Positions 1-12,195 of a stretch of DNA of 64,000 nt are shown here, piece after piece. The DNA lies in contig CM023452.1 of NCBI GenBank assembly GCA_013339765.2, positions 163,369,581-163,433,580 of the forward strand, given 5' to 3'. Made by a program: the position numbers and the translations under genes. Every line of letters begins with the position of its first letter. Position 1 is the first letter of the stretch. Below the pieces are notes generated by a model, which saw only the letters and a program-made list of their open reading frames with translations, did no database searches and was not told the origin of the DNA. Source of the stretch: Haemaphysalis longicornis (Eukaryota; Arthropoda; Arachnida; Ixodida; Ixodidae).

Positions 1-397
1 GGGCCTGCTGGACGCTAAATTTAGTAACTTACCAATCCGGAAACGGCATCGTCTTTATCGCGTGTAGAAACACTTCTAATATAAATAACGGCGTTACGTA
101 TAGCTTGCTTGGTTTTACAACATAAACAGTCCTGTTACAAAGGTGGGAACCTTTCTGTAAATTAATTTTATCCCATTTTGATCGCTCACGTTGCCGAAAT
201 TTTCGTTCCGAACGTTGTCGCAAACACGACACGAACAAAGGCCATCAAACCGTGGCGACTCGGGTAAGCTTCTAAGCCTCTCAGAATCTGAACTTACGCG
301 CGAGCACGAGGCATTGTTCAGGACCCTTGTCGTAGTAATCAATGAGCGTCATTTCAGCTTACAGACGCAGGGAGTATGATGCAACGAGCTTACCTTG

Positions 398-450
398 TTG
401 TTGCATAATATACCCATGACTACCATTTTGTTGCATAATATACCCATGAC
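398..450. repeat. Two-copy 30-bp tandem repeat
   Basis: A 23-bp AT-rich segment (ending in CATAATATACCCATGAC) occurs identically at 398-420 and 428-450, giving a 30-bp period. No coding signal surrounds it. The flanking 1-950 stretch contains only short open frames and nothing I recognise. Confidence 0.8.
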
Positions 451-954
451 TTATTTTTCGAAAACAAAAACTATAGCGCAGAAGCTTAATTATTGATACC
501 ACAAATACCCTACGAAGAAGACTAACAGGATTATGACGAAGAATCCTCAAAAAACTTGGATCCGCTCAAAAAACCGTTGTACGAAGTATTCCAGAAATGG
601 CGCTGAGATATGCGCAAGAATCGTGGGGATTTGAACACTCCCGCGCTTTCACTCAAATTTTAAAAAATAAAGTGGTAGTTCAGGAGGAAGTAACAGAGTT
701 TCAAATCGAGAATAGGTGGGCTGCACAAGCACCGTAAGGAATTACCGCGAACGGAACACCAAAAATGGAAGCAGCCGCTTAGACTGAGGTAATTGGCAAC
801 CATATTCCGGGTAAAAGCTATATAGACATGCTGAAGCCAGACATAACCTTTTAGCCATCATTTCAAACAAGCAATCTTCGGGAAAGATCAAAGAATTTCA
901 CGACGAAGCATTCGTCAGATAACTACGAAGACGCTTTGGATATGAACTTATCCA

Positions 955-1822
955 ACGAGCTGCCGTACGGGTGCTCTACAGTTCCAAAACACATGCACCC
1001 GTCTTACAAAGCTGGTCGCAGGTGACACCGCGCACGGCGTCTTACAGCGAGATATGCTGCAGACCCCACGGACGCCGCGAGCTATCGCTTCCAACATGCA
1101 CATGCGGTTGCGGTAATCAGGGTGGGCGACAGCTACACTTCTTACCGGTTCTACAAGTACAGGTGAAGAAGCGGCCATCGCCTTGCGCTGGTGCACGCCC
1201 CGACCTCCGGCGTTACCGTGCTCGCCAACCCACAGACAGCCAGCCGACGGTTTCCAGCAGTGAATATCACCGGCCTTGCAGCGACCATCCTCCATCAACG
1301 ACCAGAACTGCCACAGACCCGCATTGTATGGATCCCAGCCTATACGTCCCTAACTGGGAATGAGGTGGCGCATGCCACTGCCCGCAACACTACCCACCGG
1401 GCATTCCCAGGAGGGGAAGAAGGCGAACCGCTTAGCGGCCCTCCGGTCCTGCACCCACTCTCACAGAACTAGTCCGAGATCCTTCCTCATTATTGGGCTT
1501 CCCGCAGGGCCCTGTCACCCCCTCTTCCATCCCTATAGTGTGGCCGACGCACACATTCGGCGAGGACTCCAGACCGAGACTTACCCCAACCACACCTTCC
1601 TCCATTGGATTTCCCCAACCGCATACACCCCAAAGTGCCTTTACTGCCCCGACACCCCAAATACAACTCATTTGGTTTAGGTGCGCCCTGCCGACCCCCC
1701 ATCCCCACAAACACACCCTTGAGCAGTGGGAGAGCTTGCTGCGCAGTGGCCAGCTCGCGGATCAGGAGTTCCTTGTGACGCGAGCCCGGGCCGCCGCAGC
1801 ACAGCGTGGACTACCGGACTAG
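955..1822 (+). pseudogene. I-like LINE fragment: RNase H domain and C-terminal tail
   Basis: This is the 3' part of the pol protein of a non-LTR retrotransposon, broken by several frameshifts. Read across frames, it starts with a linker containing VPKHMHPSYKAGRR (about 975-1020). An RNase H-like stretch follows (about 1030-1410) with GEEAAIALALVHAPTSGVTV and, at about 1320-1385, WIPAYTSLTGNEVAHATAR, the last conserved block of LINE RNase H. After it comes a tail with a cysteine pair (CPDTPNTTHLV) and a C-terminus ending ARAAAAQRGLPD at a TAG at 1820-1822. Reverse transcriptase and endonuclease are absent, so the copy is 5'-truncated. The same tail sequence recurs on the minus strand at 54195-54530, showing it is a dispersed family. 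I assign it to I-like LINEs because the RNase H domain lies after the RT; the exact clade is inferred. Confidence 0.75.
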
Positions 1823-3208
1823 GATGACCACCCACCGCATACGGTAGCATTCAATGCGATAAAAAAATCTTTTTCCGTTCCATTCTACGCCAGCTTGAAA
1901 TTTTATGTTCGTAGCTGTAGAATTCGGACAAGTTCCCCGATGCGGAACTTTTTTTGACAGCAGAGCTGTTTAACCGTTTATTTCCACCGTCAAGAGTTAT
2001 CATAAAACACAGCCCGAGCGTACGTAATCTTGCGCACCACGAGGAGCGCCCGGCGTCGTCCAGGATATGGGTTGCCAGGTCTGACGATTTGTCGCCATAC
2101 TGACGAGTTTTCGAGACTTGTGGTGACGGAAATTTCAATGTGGCTACTTGGCTACTTTGTTTCCTTTGAGCATTGATGATTTTATATATTTCCGGGTTAT
2201 TCCGACGCCCCACTCTCCACAAAAAGGGCCTTTATGACCTTTAAGTGCATTTCAGTCGCCGAAACAAAGTGAGCAAACTGAACGGGAAAAACTTTTAAGC
2301 AGATGACGGTGATCTGGCTAAGTCGAGACTAGATACTAACAAATCCTTCACTCAAACACACCAGCGTATAATGCTGGTTACCGGCACAAACCGAAATTTG
2401 CCTCGCACTTTTTAATATCCGCCTCCTGATGTCGTATGAATAGCGTGGAAGCCTTCAAGCAACGCCATCGGTTTAAAGTGTAAGGCTTTAGTACTTCACG
2501 GGAGCTTCAGATTTTATACCGAATAGCGGGAAGTGTGTATGACGATGTGTAATGGGAACGGGAGGGTAGAGAGGAAGAAAAAGTGGTAAAATGCCGTGGG
2601 CATCGAACGCCCGTTCTAAGTCATTCATGTTGTTTGAATGCCTTACCTAAACCTGCACATTTTAGCTCTTTTTGTAGACAGTAGTTCACGACAGAAAACG
2701 AATAAAATTGGGGATACAGATTTCTACGCCTCGTAATTTCTCCACTTTTTCCTGGAGGGTAACCAAAAAGTGCTTACTAGCATGGCCTTGCTGAAAATTG
2801 CGACTTTTCTGGCTACTTTTCGAACATTCACTTTAAGGTGGCCGACTTTTTGGCTACTTTCCTCAATTTCCACAGGCGACTTTTCGTTCTGACAATCTGG
2901 AAACCCGGATCCCAGTGTCAGCAGGCTGGAAAAAACATGTCAAGGAAAAATACCGAGCGCACGGGAGCCCGCGCCTCGTGAGAAGCGCCCAACGTCGGCC
3001 AGCTCGACTTTCGAGAACACTCGGCCCACCATTCGTGACGGGATCTGTCGCGAGATGGTTTCTCGCCACTTCACTCAGCTCAGACCTAAAAGCCCAACCG
3101 AAAAATCATCAATCAAGCTCAGGCAAGCCGGCAGGGCTCCCCCATGGATCCTGGCCGGACCTCCTAGCAAGGGTTTTAAAAAACCCATTGATTGATACTA
3201 AATAAAAG
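1823..3208. other. Unassigned interspersed sequence
   Basis: No gene is supported. A 123-codon minus-strand open frame (1851-2222) resembles no family I know. The segment around 1960-2000 shares a motif (CAGAGCTGTTTAA, then a CACCGTCAA-like block) with 31795-31832, so part of this stretch is repeat-derived. Around 2790-2880 the phrase GGCTACTTT recurs several times. Confidence 0.4.
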
Positions 3209-3212
3209 TTTT

Positions 3213-3241
3213 TCATCATCATCATCATCATCATCATCATC
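3213..3241. repeat. (ATC)n microsatellite, possible LINE tail
   Basis: About nine or ten CAT/ATC units follow directly after an A-rich segment containing AATAAAAG (3200-3208). An A-rich end followed by a trinucleotide run is how many LINE 3' ends look, but I cannot recognise the upstream body. From 3242 to about 3800 a long open frame exists on the plus strand (3322-3798) without recognisable content. Confidence 0.7.
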
Positions 3242-3799
3242 GCCAGTTCACGTGCGCTCGCGCCTGAATTGGGGAGCACAGACGTCCAGTTTGCGAAAAC
3301 GGTTGCCGCGGATTCTAGCTCTTGCTAACGCGGTCCACTTTTGGGGGAGGTGTGAATGCCTGCGCACAGAACGTTCCGGGCCTGCCGGTCATGGAGAACT
3401 TCCAGTGGCAAGTTCGGAAATTCCCCTCGCATGGAGGTGAAACAGCAGGGTCTCTGATAAAGGAAGAGGGGCCGCCAGCTGTGCTGGTTCTCACACCTTG
3501 CACCAGTAGTACAAGCTGCGCCATTTTTTACCGTTCACAGAGGAAACAAATCAATCTTCCGGGCACATCGATGCTAGCTTCGTTGAATGCTACTGATCAT
3601 GCACACGCACACCGAAGAAACGAATATTCGCAGAATGGCCTACAATTTCCACGATTCAAGCCCGCAAGCTCGATGACTTCCGAAACCAGCGTTTTTCTTT
3701 CGTCGAAGCGAAGAAATGAGCAATACCAGTCCCTGCAGTGTCTTCAAACATTCCTATTAACGGAATTTTACCGCAAACTTAGCCTGCTGTACTGGTAGT

Positions 3800-5265
3800 C
3801 GGCTACAGCAGGCTTTTCTTACTCCAGTTCTTGTTTCAATTTTTTGCTGTTGTGATGTTGTGAAGGAAGAGAGACAGACGTATATTGCCCAGAATACAAA
3901 GATCACATAGGGCCTTGGAAAGTTACGTTATCTACGGGTTGCTTACCGCCATGCTTAAAGGTAGCATATATCATTCACCAATTCATCTAATTTCATCTAT
4001 CTATGCAGTCTAACCAACCTAATCCAATCAATTCATCCAGCTATTAATTCAGTCCATCAAATTTATCCAAACACAGACGCACAAAAGCAGAAAACGCTCA
4101 ACGGCTGATGAATTTACCAAAAACAAATTAGTAAATCATCCTACATGTTTCTTCGAAATCAGCACTAACATGCAACCGGTAATCTTACTCAAAGAGAGCG
4201 TCAAGTTTGTTTATTGCTCTTATTAATCGAAAGGGGCAAGTTTATTAAATCTTCAGGAACAGAATAAATACCAATGAAGCGACGATGCGGTGGTTTGATG
4301 AGAAGCAAAGGATGCGAGTTTTAAAACGGTGGATTACGGCGGTGACGAGTTAGAACTTCTTGCACGGAGCTTTTCGAGCCTTTTGGTTCCATGGGGAATC
4401 TTCCAAGCCTGGAAAACAAAACAGAGGAAGCAAGTACTTTAATGAGTTAAATCTTTCTGGTCGCAAATAATGAATCATGCAGTGCAAGACAATCAAGGCC
4501 TTTATAGATCGGGCCGCCACGTTCGCAGTCCTAATTGAGAAGGCTGGGATAACGCTCCGACTTAACGAGCTTACAGGCCACAATTAAAAATAACACCAAA
4601 AATATTGACACAGAAAGAAGCTAGCAACAAGAACATAACGCAGTACCTTACTCTAACTGGGATAAAAACCACGACTAGCAACAAGAAAAACAAGGTCAAC
4701 GCCACGCAAATTCAAGCCTGTGAATAAGCACACATTATCAACTCTTCTGCTTAGTGGCGTAGCCAGAATAATTTTTCGGCAGGTGTTATACGCCGCCGGT
4801 ATAAAAAAAATGCTCCTACGCTCAAAAAAGAGTTTGCGTTTTCTGGCTTTAATTAACCGAAAACCTTCTTTTTTTTGTTTTTACATTATAGTATATCGAT
4901 TTGGTATGTAAATAGCACCGGCTAAAAATTGGGCGCGACACGAAGGAAGGGGGAGGAGGTATGCGGCTCTCAGAAGATTTGGGTGGGTGTTATGCTACCG
5001 AAACACCATCCCCCATGGCTACACCCCGGCCTCTGCGTTTTTCCGGACTGAGAGAGGCCATAGTTGAAGACATAGCCAACATTTGGCCATCCACAATTCA
5101 CGAATAACTTATTTTCACGCCTAGTTCTCATGTAATTGTCTGCTTGAATTATAGTTTCGAGTGTGCTTGAATTTTTCCGGTTACTTTAATTAGCTCACCT
5201 CTAAGGTAAGAATCGGCCGGGATTTGAAAAGACATGCTTCGAGTATTAGGAGTATAACTATTTGT
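3800..5265. other. Stretch with nothing recognised
   Basis: AT-rich sequence with only short open frames on both strands. I see no RNA gene, no repeat with clear termini and no domain remnant. Confidence 0.4.
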
Positions 5266-5279
5266 GGAATTAAACATTG

Positions 5280-5322
5280 ATTTGATTGAATTGTGGATTG
5301 ATGATTGATTGATTGATGATTG

Positions 5323-5374
<52 letters not shown>

Positions 5375-5598
5375 AGGGTTTAACGTGCCGACGACAACGC
5401 AGGCGACGAGGCGCGCCATAGTTGAGGGCTCCGGATTAATTTTGACCACCTGGGGATCTTAACGTGCGCCGAAATCTCGTACACACGGGCCTTTCTGCTT
5501 TTCGCCTCCATCAGAAAAGCGGCCGCCGCGGCCGGGCATTGATCCCGCGACCTCGTGCTCAGCAGCGCAACACCTTTGCACTGAGCCACCGCGGCGGG
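5280..5598 (-). mobile_element. tRNA-derived tick SINE, copy 1, with (ATTG)n tail
   Basis: On the minus strand the element opens at 5598 with a tRNA-like head: CCCGCCGCGGTGGCTCAGTG resembles a Pol III A box, and a degenerate B-box region lies near 5535-5550. The body then carries GGCGAAAAGCAGAAAGGCCC, an ACGAGATTTCGGCGCACGTT block and a CCAGGTGGTCAAAATT block. It ends in GTTAAACCCTA and a long (CAAT)n run, seen on the plus strand as ATTG repeats to about 5373. Flanks GGAATTAAACATTG (5266-5279) and GGATTAAAACAATG (5601-5614) may be an aged target duplication. The layout matches tRNA-related SINEs described in ixodid ticks (for example Ruka); exact subfamily is not determined. Confidence 0.85.
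5296..5373. repeat. (GATT)n microsatellite tail of SINE copy 1
   Basis: A near-perfect GATT/ATTG tetranucleotide run sits exactly where the 3' tail of the minus-strand SINE should be. Copies 2 and 3 of the SINE carry only one to two such units, so the run has expanded in this copy. Confidence 0.9.
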
Positions 5599-5984
5599 TT
5601 GGATTAAAACAATGTGTAGAAAGAAAGAAAAGTATTAAAGAAGTCAGGACTGTTAACCAGGCTATGGCCTAGTTTGCTGTCCACCACGCAGGAAAGGGAA
5701 CAATGGGAAAAAGAACAAAACAGAAATATAAGGGGAAAGGTAAGGCCAGAGCACAAAGGGGTGAATCTAGCGTTAGGGCACTATGGGCGATAAAGTCAGT
5801 GAGTGTACTAGATTGTACAGTTTTATGTGTTGCAGTCTTCTGCATAAGTTCGTCGTTTTTAGGAAGCTGAGAAGCGTTCTTGTCACCTTGTACGTTAGAT
5901 GACGGAGAAGGCCAGTGGCCCAGGATTTTCTCCTCAGAGAAAAGCCGCCGAGAGCCAAGTTTATATAGAGTGTGTTAACTTGCT

Positions 5985-6118
5985 AACATTGCATTATAGG
6001 TTACACTGTTTACTGCTTTTGATTTATGTATCTTGTCTGTTTTGTGCGTGTCTTTTATTGCCACTACCCACTAATGCCTTTCGCTCTGAAGGTACCATAA
6101 ACAAGTAAATAAATAATA
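5985..6118 (+). mobile_element. Putative LINE 3' UTR remnant
   Basis: A short segment ends with a block reading TAATGCCTTTCGCTCTGAAG, then TACCATAAACAAGTAAATAAATAATAA. A compact GC-balanced 3' UTR ending in AAATAA-type short repeats is typical of CR1/L2-like LINEs. No coding remnant is attached, so the call rests on the terminus only. Confidence 0.4.
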
Positions 6119-6239
6119 ATGCACAGCAGCCGATTTTACACCTCCATGAACAACATATTCAATCTTTTGGACAGGGACCGTTCCGAACGTAGCGAAATGT
6201 TATAAGCAATCGTTACAAGAACTTAAAGAAACATAGCAC

Positions 6240-6800
6240 CGATAAACATTGAAAGGTCCTGTGAGCAAGTTTCTAAGTTATGCGACATGCACGCAGAACA
6301 GTATTATTTGGCTCGGAGATGTCGCGGCGAGCTAATTTAAGACTGGAAGCGCTAACTGACACAGTTCGCAAAGCATTCACTATGTTTATCACCTTGAGTA
6401 TGCTTCAGTGGTCTGGGACCCGCATACAAAAAAAGATATTAGCAAGCTCGAACAAATTCAACGGCAAGCTGTTCGGTTTATTTATAACCGTTATGACACG
6501 ATTCCCCTACCACTCTAATGCAGAACAACGGAATTCTAACGCTAGAATCCCGAAGAAGAATCAACCAATTAAAATTCCTTGCGATCTTCGGAACCGCACT
6601 TCGCATTGACCCATCAATATATCTGACCTGTCTTTCTTCCCGGCCCACCAGGCAATACCACCCCTTTAAATTTACATTGTTCGACCGCACAAACACTCAT
6701 AAAATTTTTCCCGCGAACAATATCCGGAAGGCCACCTGTGCCTAACCAAGGTTGAAGAAAGTGTTGCAGGAGCACGCCTATATCATAAAATTGTATCAAG
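6240..6800 (+). pseudogene. LINE reverse transcriptase C-terminal fragment
   Basis: Conceptual reading across two frameshifts gives YASVVWDPHTKKDISKLEQI-like sequence (about 6395-6450), then QRQAVRFIYNRYD-like sequence (6455-6495), then NGILTLESRRRINQLKFLAIF (6530-6590). This order (WDP, KLE-IQ--A-RFI, L-L-SRR----L) is the conserved post-RT thumb and C-terminus of CR1/Jockey/L2-type LINEs. The upstream RT and endonuclease are missing. Downstream, TRQYHPFKFTLFDRTNTHKI and FFPRTI-like residues continue the C-terminal extension to about 6760. Several stops and frameshifts make it non-functional. Confidence 0.7.
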
Positions 6801-8459
6801 TTTTCTCAAGTGAAGATAAAGCGCCGGGATGAGCACTTGAATGGCAGTCGTCAGGAGTTATCGCTACGCCGCAATACCCTCCGACGTTTTCTTGGGCGTA
6901 GTGACGACGCTTCGTGCTGCTTTTGGCTGACCGTATCGTTGATAAAGTGCTGATTTATCACAAAGAAAAGCGCGCCTCCAACGCACGTGAGATAAGGGCA
7001 GCTGTCGCCACGTTATCAGACACAAAAGACCACTGACCCGCCTAGAGGGTGTGTTGAGACTTACTCGTCTGGAAGCACGTTTCTGTGCCCGTATCTTTTC
7101 CTCGGAGCTTAGATAAGATAGCAGCCATTGTGGCAATTATAAGAACGTGGATAGATATTAACTTTTTCCATTTAATGTATTTGCCAAAGATAAAAGAGGG
7201 TGGGAGACTACCGATGCGTAAGATCCGACAAGACAAGTGGTTGCTGTGGAGTGCTCCCACAAGGAGATTCCAGCCAAATTCCAGGCTGCGATTGCTCTCA
7301 TTCTAAAGTGGGTTTTCATTTCCAAAAAGATTTTTTCGCTTGGTGCAGCTTGGCAGCTGGTTCTCAAGCAGAACGTAGCGGAAAGCACTCTTCGTGGTAA
7401 ATGACAGATTGCTATTAGGCCTCGAAAACAATGCCTCTCTGAAAGACTTGTTTCAGGGATCTTTGGGAACCAAAAGTACAAAAATGAAGCTCATGGCTCC
7501 TCGGTGTCTACTACTTAAAGCAAATAAGTGTATGATATGCGCCGCTTTTCCAGTTGACGGTTAAATGTAGCAAGCCAACTGCAAAAACGAAGGACTCTTT
7601 AGTCGACCTCCACCGTCCCTGTCCCACCCCGCTCGGGTTCATTCTTTGCCTCCAAACATCACTCCAGATTGTACCTCAGGGGAAGTGGCTGACGTTCTGT
7701 TTCTTGATTACGCACACGCCTACTCAAATATTCACAATGGCCTCCTTTTCCCACTTTTAAATTGCACAATAAAAAGGCTTTAAACAGCTACAATGCACTT
7801 TACCACGCGTGTCTCGTTGGTGTGGTTTTACCATATGAAGTAATTTTCGAGGTACGTCACACCGAAACACGAGTACATGGGAATTACTGTACGCCAATGA
7901 AATGTCACAGTGAGTGCATTCGCCGGTATTGTTTTGTTTTTTACCGCCAAACAGCCCTCCTATGAGGAGTCCTTAATCAGGTCTGTAAACGCTTCCACTG
8001 CCAAAAGCATCACGATACGACTCCTTCAAACGACATCAAAAAACATCCTCTTGTTAATGCCTTAATGCCTGTCAATGTTAATGTATGTGCAGCCAAGCAC
8101 ACCCAGTTCACTTCCAGTGAGGGAATATTACCTCAATCGAGATTTCTGCAATTTACCCGACTGATTATGTTTCAGTGGCCGATCGTTCGGCGTTGCGTAA
8201 CTGTACCAAAATGAAAATCGTATGACAAACGCGATACTCAAGAGTATCTTAGCCTGGGGAAAAAAATACCCGTTCTTCCGTTACCATTTTTGTCAGCTAC
8301 ATCTCGAAACGCATCTCAACACCCCCTTTTTGCCTCAAAATTTGATTCGAATTGCCCTCGCCACCGTCACTTATGCCTTGGAGCACGAGGTTTCATTACC
8401 CTAAAATGGCGAAGAACTGTTTCCTCAACAAAGCATATCTAACTATCTAACTAATGGCT
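6801..8459. other. Stretch with nothing recognised
   Basis: Many short open frames on both strands but no domain, RNA or repeat terminus that I can support. Confidence 0.4.
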
Positions 8460-8467
8460 AGCTAACC

Positions 8468-8854
8468 TCTAACAGAAAACGAGAATCTACTAGAAAAACT
8501 AAACAAAATTGCGGCGGACCTCGATCTTGCTGAACTGACCCCGTCTGACGTTGAAGGCCTACACAGAATGCCCCCCAAAACCGGATAAAGCACCGGCTGT
8601 GCGGTTCGCTTTGTGTCACGCGCACGCGCAACAAGGAACGAATGAATAGCAGTAACCGGCAAACATAGCAGTACATTTCCTCGACAATCTGACGTCACAC
8701 AATAAAGCTCTGCTCTGGGTGATGAAGTAGAAGGCCCAAGAAAAGCATTTGTCAGTTTTCATGGCAGAACGAAGGAAAGTTGTTTGTGCGCAAGGCAACT
8801 GGCACACGCGTGGTTCAAATTGAATGTGAGGCGGATCTTGACAAGATTCGCTGA
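8468..8854 (+). pseudogene. LINE ORF1 remnant
   Basis: The first readable block (8468-8587) gives NLLEKLNKIAADLDLAELTP followed by SDVEGLHRMPPKTG and a stop. After a frameshift come AVRFVSRARATRNE, then a FLDNLTSHNKALLWVMK block, and finally GKLFVRKATGTRVVQIECEA followed by DLDKIR and a TGA at 8852-8854. Sequences of this pattern (coiled segment, then LHR-P--- PAVLVRFVSR---R) occur in the ORF1 proteins of CR1/Jockey-like LINEs of arthropods, where the protein binds element RNA. At least two frameshifts and three stops interrupt it, and its N-terminus is missing. Confidence 0.7.
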
Positions 8855-8971
8855 GCCCTCGGTGTTCTTTTATTTTTTTTTTCAATGTTAGACGCCCACA
8901 AACCAACGTACTATGACTGTACGTCATGTAACTCTGCGGTGCACAATCGCCGTTTACATGCCAGTAACAAC

Positions 8972-11660
8972 ATGTCAACATTCCACGTTAATGCAAGAAG
9001 TTTAAAAAACAAAGTGTTTGATTTTGAAACTGCTTGAGATTCGCTATCTCACTCGTTTGATTTCCTGGCCTTCACAGAGACTTGGTTTTAAATAAACACA
9101 ATGCTGCCAAACTACACGGATATAAGTCGGAACGGGTTTACAGGAATAATCGTAAGGGTGGTGGGTCTTCAAGTTTATGTTAAGGCTGGTAATTCTGATG
9201 AAGTGTTGTCTCAAGTCTCTGGTGTTAGTGTTCAGTTGAGCCATCACTATTAGGTGTGCCACAGTACTTATCGCTTTCAATCCATCGCCCGTCCGTGTTT
9301 GGCGACCCGTTAAGAAATTTGTTGAGCATGTTAGCACTATTCTCGAGTATGTGTTATATCTAGATATTGTTCTTGTGGGCGACTTCAATATAGATGTTCT
9401 AACGCCTCGTACTCAATGTCAACAACTTTTGGATCTAATTGAATCGTTTTCGTGTTAAAATGTTATTGCTCACCTACGAGGACTACTCCACAAATTTCAC
9501 CCCTAATTCATCTATGTGTCACAAACTTCGAGAATAACTCAATTTTTTTCAGGAATCATGGCCTTTGATCTAAGCGATCATCTACCAGTATTTTGTTTCT
9601 TTCCTCAAGTTAACAAGCAGACAGGAAGGGCAACGACTCTAGTTCCTTGTCGAAACTACAGCGAGGATGCCATTCATTATTTCCGTGTCTTAATAGAATG
9701 TGTAACCTGGGATAACGTTCATAGCGAAGCTAACCCAAATAAATCGTACAATATATTTTGTGTAATGTGAAGCAGTGCTTGACATTGCATTTCCATTGCG
9801 ATTTGTAAAGAAGTACAAAAAATCCAGGAAACCGTGGGTTACGCAAGAGCTATACAAGAAAATCAAAGCTCGCGATAAATTATATCACAAGTTTATTCAG
9901 GTGTAAGATTTAGCTTTATTTAAGCAATACAAAAAATTGAGAAATAAATTAAACTCTGAACTTAGAACAGAAAGAATTACTTATCGTATCAACAAGTTTG
10001 CTGCTATATCTAACAACCAAAAAAAGTCTCGTGTGCATTGCATTCTCTTATCGGGAAGTCTAACGATAAAATCCCCAGTACACTCACTTTTGAAGGTACT
10101 GAATACAGTGGTGAGTCACTAGCAGATAAGTTCAATTCATACTTCTTGAGTTCTGGCGCACCCGCCCTGTTACATGGACCACGAAAGGAACAAGAAAAGT
10201 ACCTTTTTACACAGCCAGTCGGTTCTATCTTTCTTACCCCGTTGACTGAACTTGAAATATTATCGTTCCTTAAATCATTGAACAAAAATTGTGCTGCTAA
10301 AGATGATGACATAAAAGCTGTACCAGTTATAGCTGTTGCTGATCTCTTATGTGCTCCCTTACAGAATATCTGTAATAATGCATTAACTACAGGTATTTTT
10401 TCAGACAAAATGAACATTGCGAGAGTTTGTCGTTTTACATAAGGGTGGTTCTCTTGCTAACATAAATACTTTTAGTCCAATATCTGTACTTCGTCTATTT
10501 TCTAAAGTTCTGGAATATGCCCTTAAAACACGACTTACAAAGTTTCTGACGACCAAACAATCACTTGTAGAAGAATAATTTGGGTTCAGGGAAAAAAAGG
10601 TCGACGGAAATGTCACTATTGCGAATAAAATATAGATTGCTGAAATACTTGACTCAAAGCAGTACACTATAGGGCTTTTCCTCGATTTTCGAAAGCATTC
10701 GATTCCATTAAACAAGATATATTGTTTCGCAAGCTTCCCTACTACGGAATCCGAGGTTTTACCCTAGATTTGATACGTAGCTACCTAACTTACCGATTAC
10801 AATATTGTCTAGACGGGCACATCTCGGCTATCGATAACATATGGGGTACCACAGGGTTCAATCTTGGGACCGTTATTTTTTATCGTTTTATATAAATGAT
10901 TTTGTTTTCATACCTGAAACTCCTGAGGCGATACTATATGCTGATGATACCAGCTTATTTTTTTTTCAGGTGATAATCTTCGTACTCTTGAAAGCGGGCC
11001 CGCTAATAAGTGGTTGTTACAGTTATCGAGGTGGTTCGATTTAAATGAGCTCCAGTTAAATGTAGGTAAAAATAAATATGCTGTTTTCAAGAGCAGAAGC
11101 AAACCATACAATTATCATGTTAACATAATTTCAGAACAATGCGATTGAGAAAGTGTGTACATATAAGTTTCTTGACGTTCTCTTTAACGAAAACAAGCTG
11201 GACACCTCATGTGAACAAGATCCACGCAAGCATATCGACATCAGTTGCAGTTCTGTACAGAATAAGAAATTTAGAGCCAAACTGGCTGAAAGTACAACTG
11301 TTCTACTCTTTAGTTCAGTCCAATCTCTATTACTGTTTATTAATTTGGGGTACTACAACTAAGTACAATTTAGAAAGACTAGTGGTTTTACAAAAACGAG
11401 CTGTACTCTGCATAGAAAACCTCCAACGAATAGATCACACAGCACCATTTTTCTACAAACATAACCTGCTTACAGTTTGTCAGCTTTTTGACCTTAAACT
11501 TGCCATGCATATACGAAAGGAAGCTATATTGAATCAAGCTACCAATTTTGAATCATTAATTGCAGTAAACACTCAGTATGATTTAAGACACAGCCGTTTT
11601 AGGACCCCAGCCATTCGCAAAAAACTATGGAACACAGACATTAGCCTACTTGATACCTGA
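8972..11660 (+). pseudogene. LINE ORF2 remnant: endonuclease plus reverse transcriptase
   Basis: Begins MSTFHVNARSLKNKVFDF (ATG at 8972), the usual N-arS--NK start of an AP-like endonuclease. Further endonuclease blocks are FDFLAFTETWF (about 9057), LVGDFNIDV (about 9375-9400) and DLSDHLPV (about 9570). A linker KPWVTQELYKKIKARDKLYH lies near 9830-9890. RT blocks follow: DDDIKAVPVI (10303 on), ISVLRLFSKVLEYALKTRL (10480 on), FGFREKK, FLDFRKAFDSIKQDILFRKL (10678 on) and the catalytic YADDTSLFF (about 10938-10964). The thumb and C-terminus are best preserved at 11139-11660 (LFYSLVQSNLYYCLLIWGTT, LVVLQKRAVLCIENL). In-frame stops and shifts occur throughout, so no active enzyme is encoded. Confidence 0.85.
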
Positions 11661-12195
11661 TTTTCTAAATACGCATCCTGGTATAATCGACTGGATTAAA
11701 ATTTCTCTTTTGATTACAAATGCAAAAATAACGTTAAAATGTACTTTTTATCACTGGCTCAAAATTAATTTAACTAAGCGGACCATGCAGCGTCTTCCGG
11801 TAAAAATATATGGTTCAGTTATGTGCTCTTGTAACTTTTCTTTTTGTTCTAATTCGTGTGTGTGTTGTTAAACTTATATGCGTTATGCATAAAACATTAG
11901 TAGAAATGTTAAAATTATCTGCTAAACATTATGTAAAACACATCTCCATGCGTCATTGTTTTACTGCCTCGTTATTTATCGCTTTTTAATGTATAATGAA
12001 TTGCTAGCTTGCTTCGTAACGCTTGAAATATCGTGCGTATGTTACTTTTCTTGCAGTGAACTGGTCATTTCGCTGCTTATTGCTCCTGTGTAATGTACTT
12101 TGGGTGTCAGCGCCTTAGTCAGGCAGCCTGTTGACTTTATCGCTCTCATCCTCGACAATGTATGTCTGAACGAAATTTGAAATAAAAAAAATACT

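Larger units (their letters stand above)
8460..12195 (+). mobile_element. Degenerate LINE with ORF1, endonuclease-RT ORF2 and 3' UTR
   Basis: The order ORF1 remnant (8468-8854), spacer, ORF2 remnant (8972-11660) and 3' region ending GAAATAAAAAAAATAC (about 12178-12194) is that of a two-ORF non-LTR retrotransposon. Domain order in ORF2 (AP-type endonuclease, RT with YADDTS, no RNase H seen) and the C-terminus fit CR1/Jockey-like LINEs. The 5' end near 8460 lies inside ORF1, so the copy is 5'-truncated. Numerous frameshifts and stops show an old insertion. I see no clear target duplication. Confidence 0.85.

Noticed and set aside
3322..3798. 158-codon plus-strand open frame
   Set aside because: No recognisable motif, no ATG at its start, and a mirrored open frame on the other strand.
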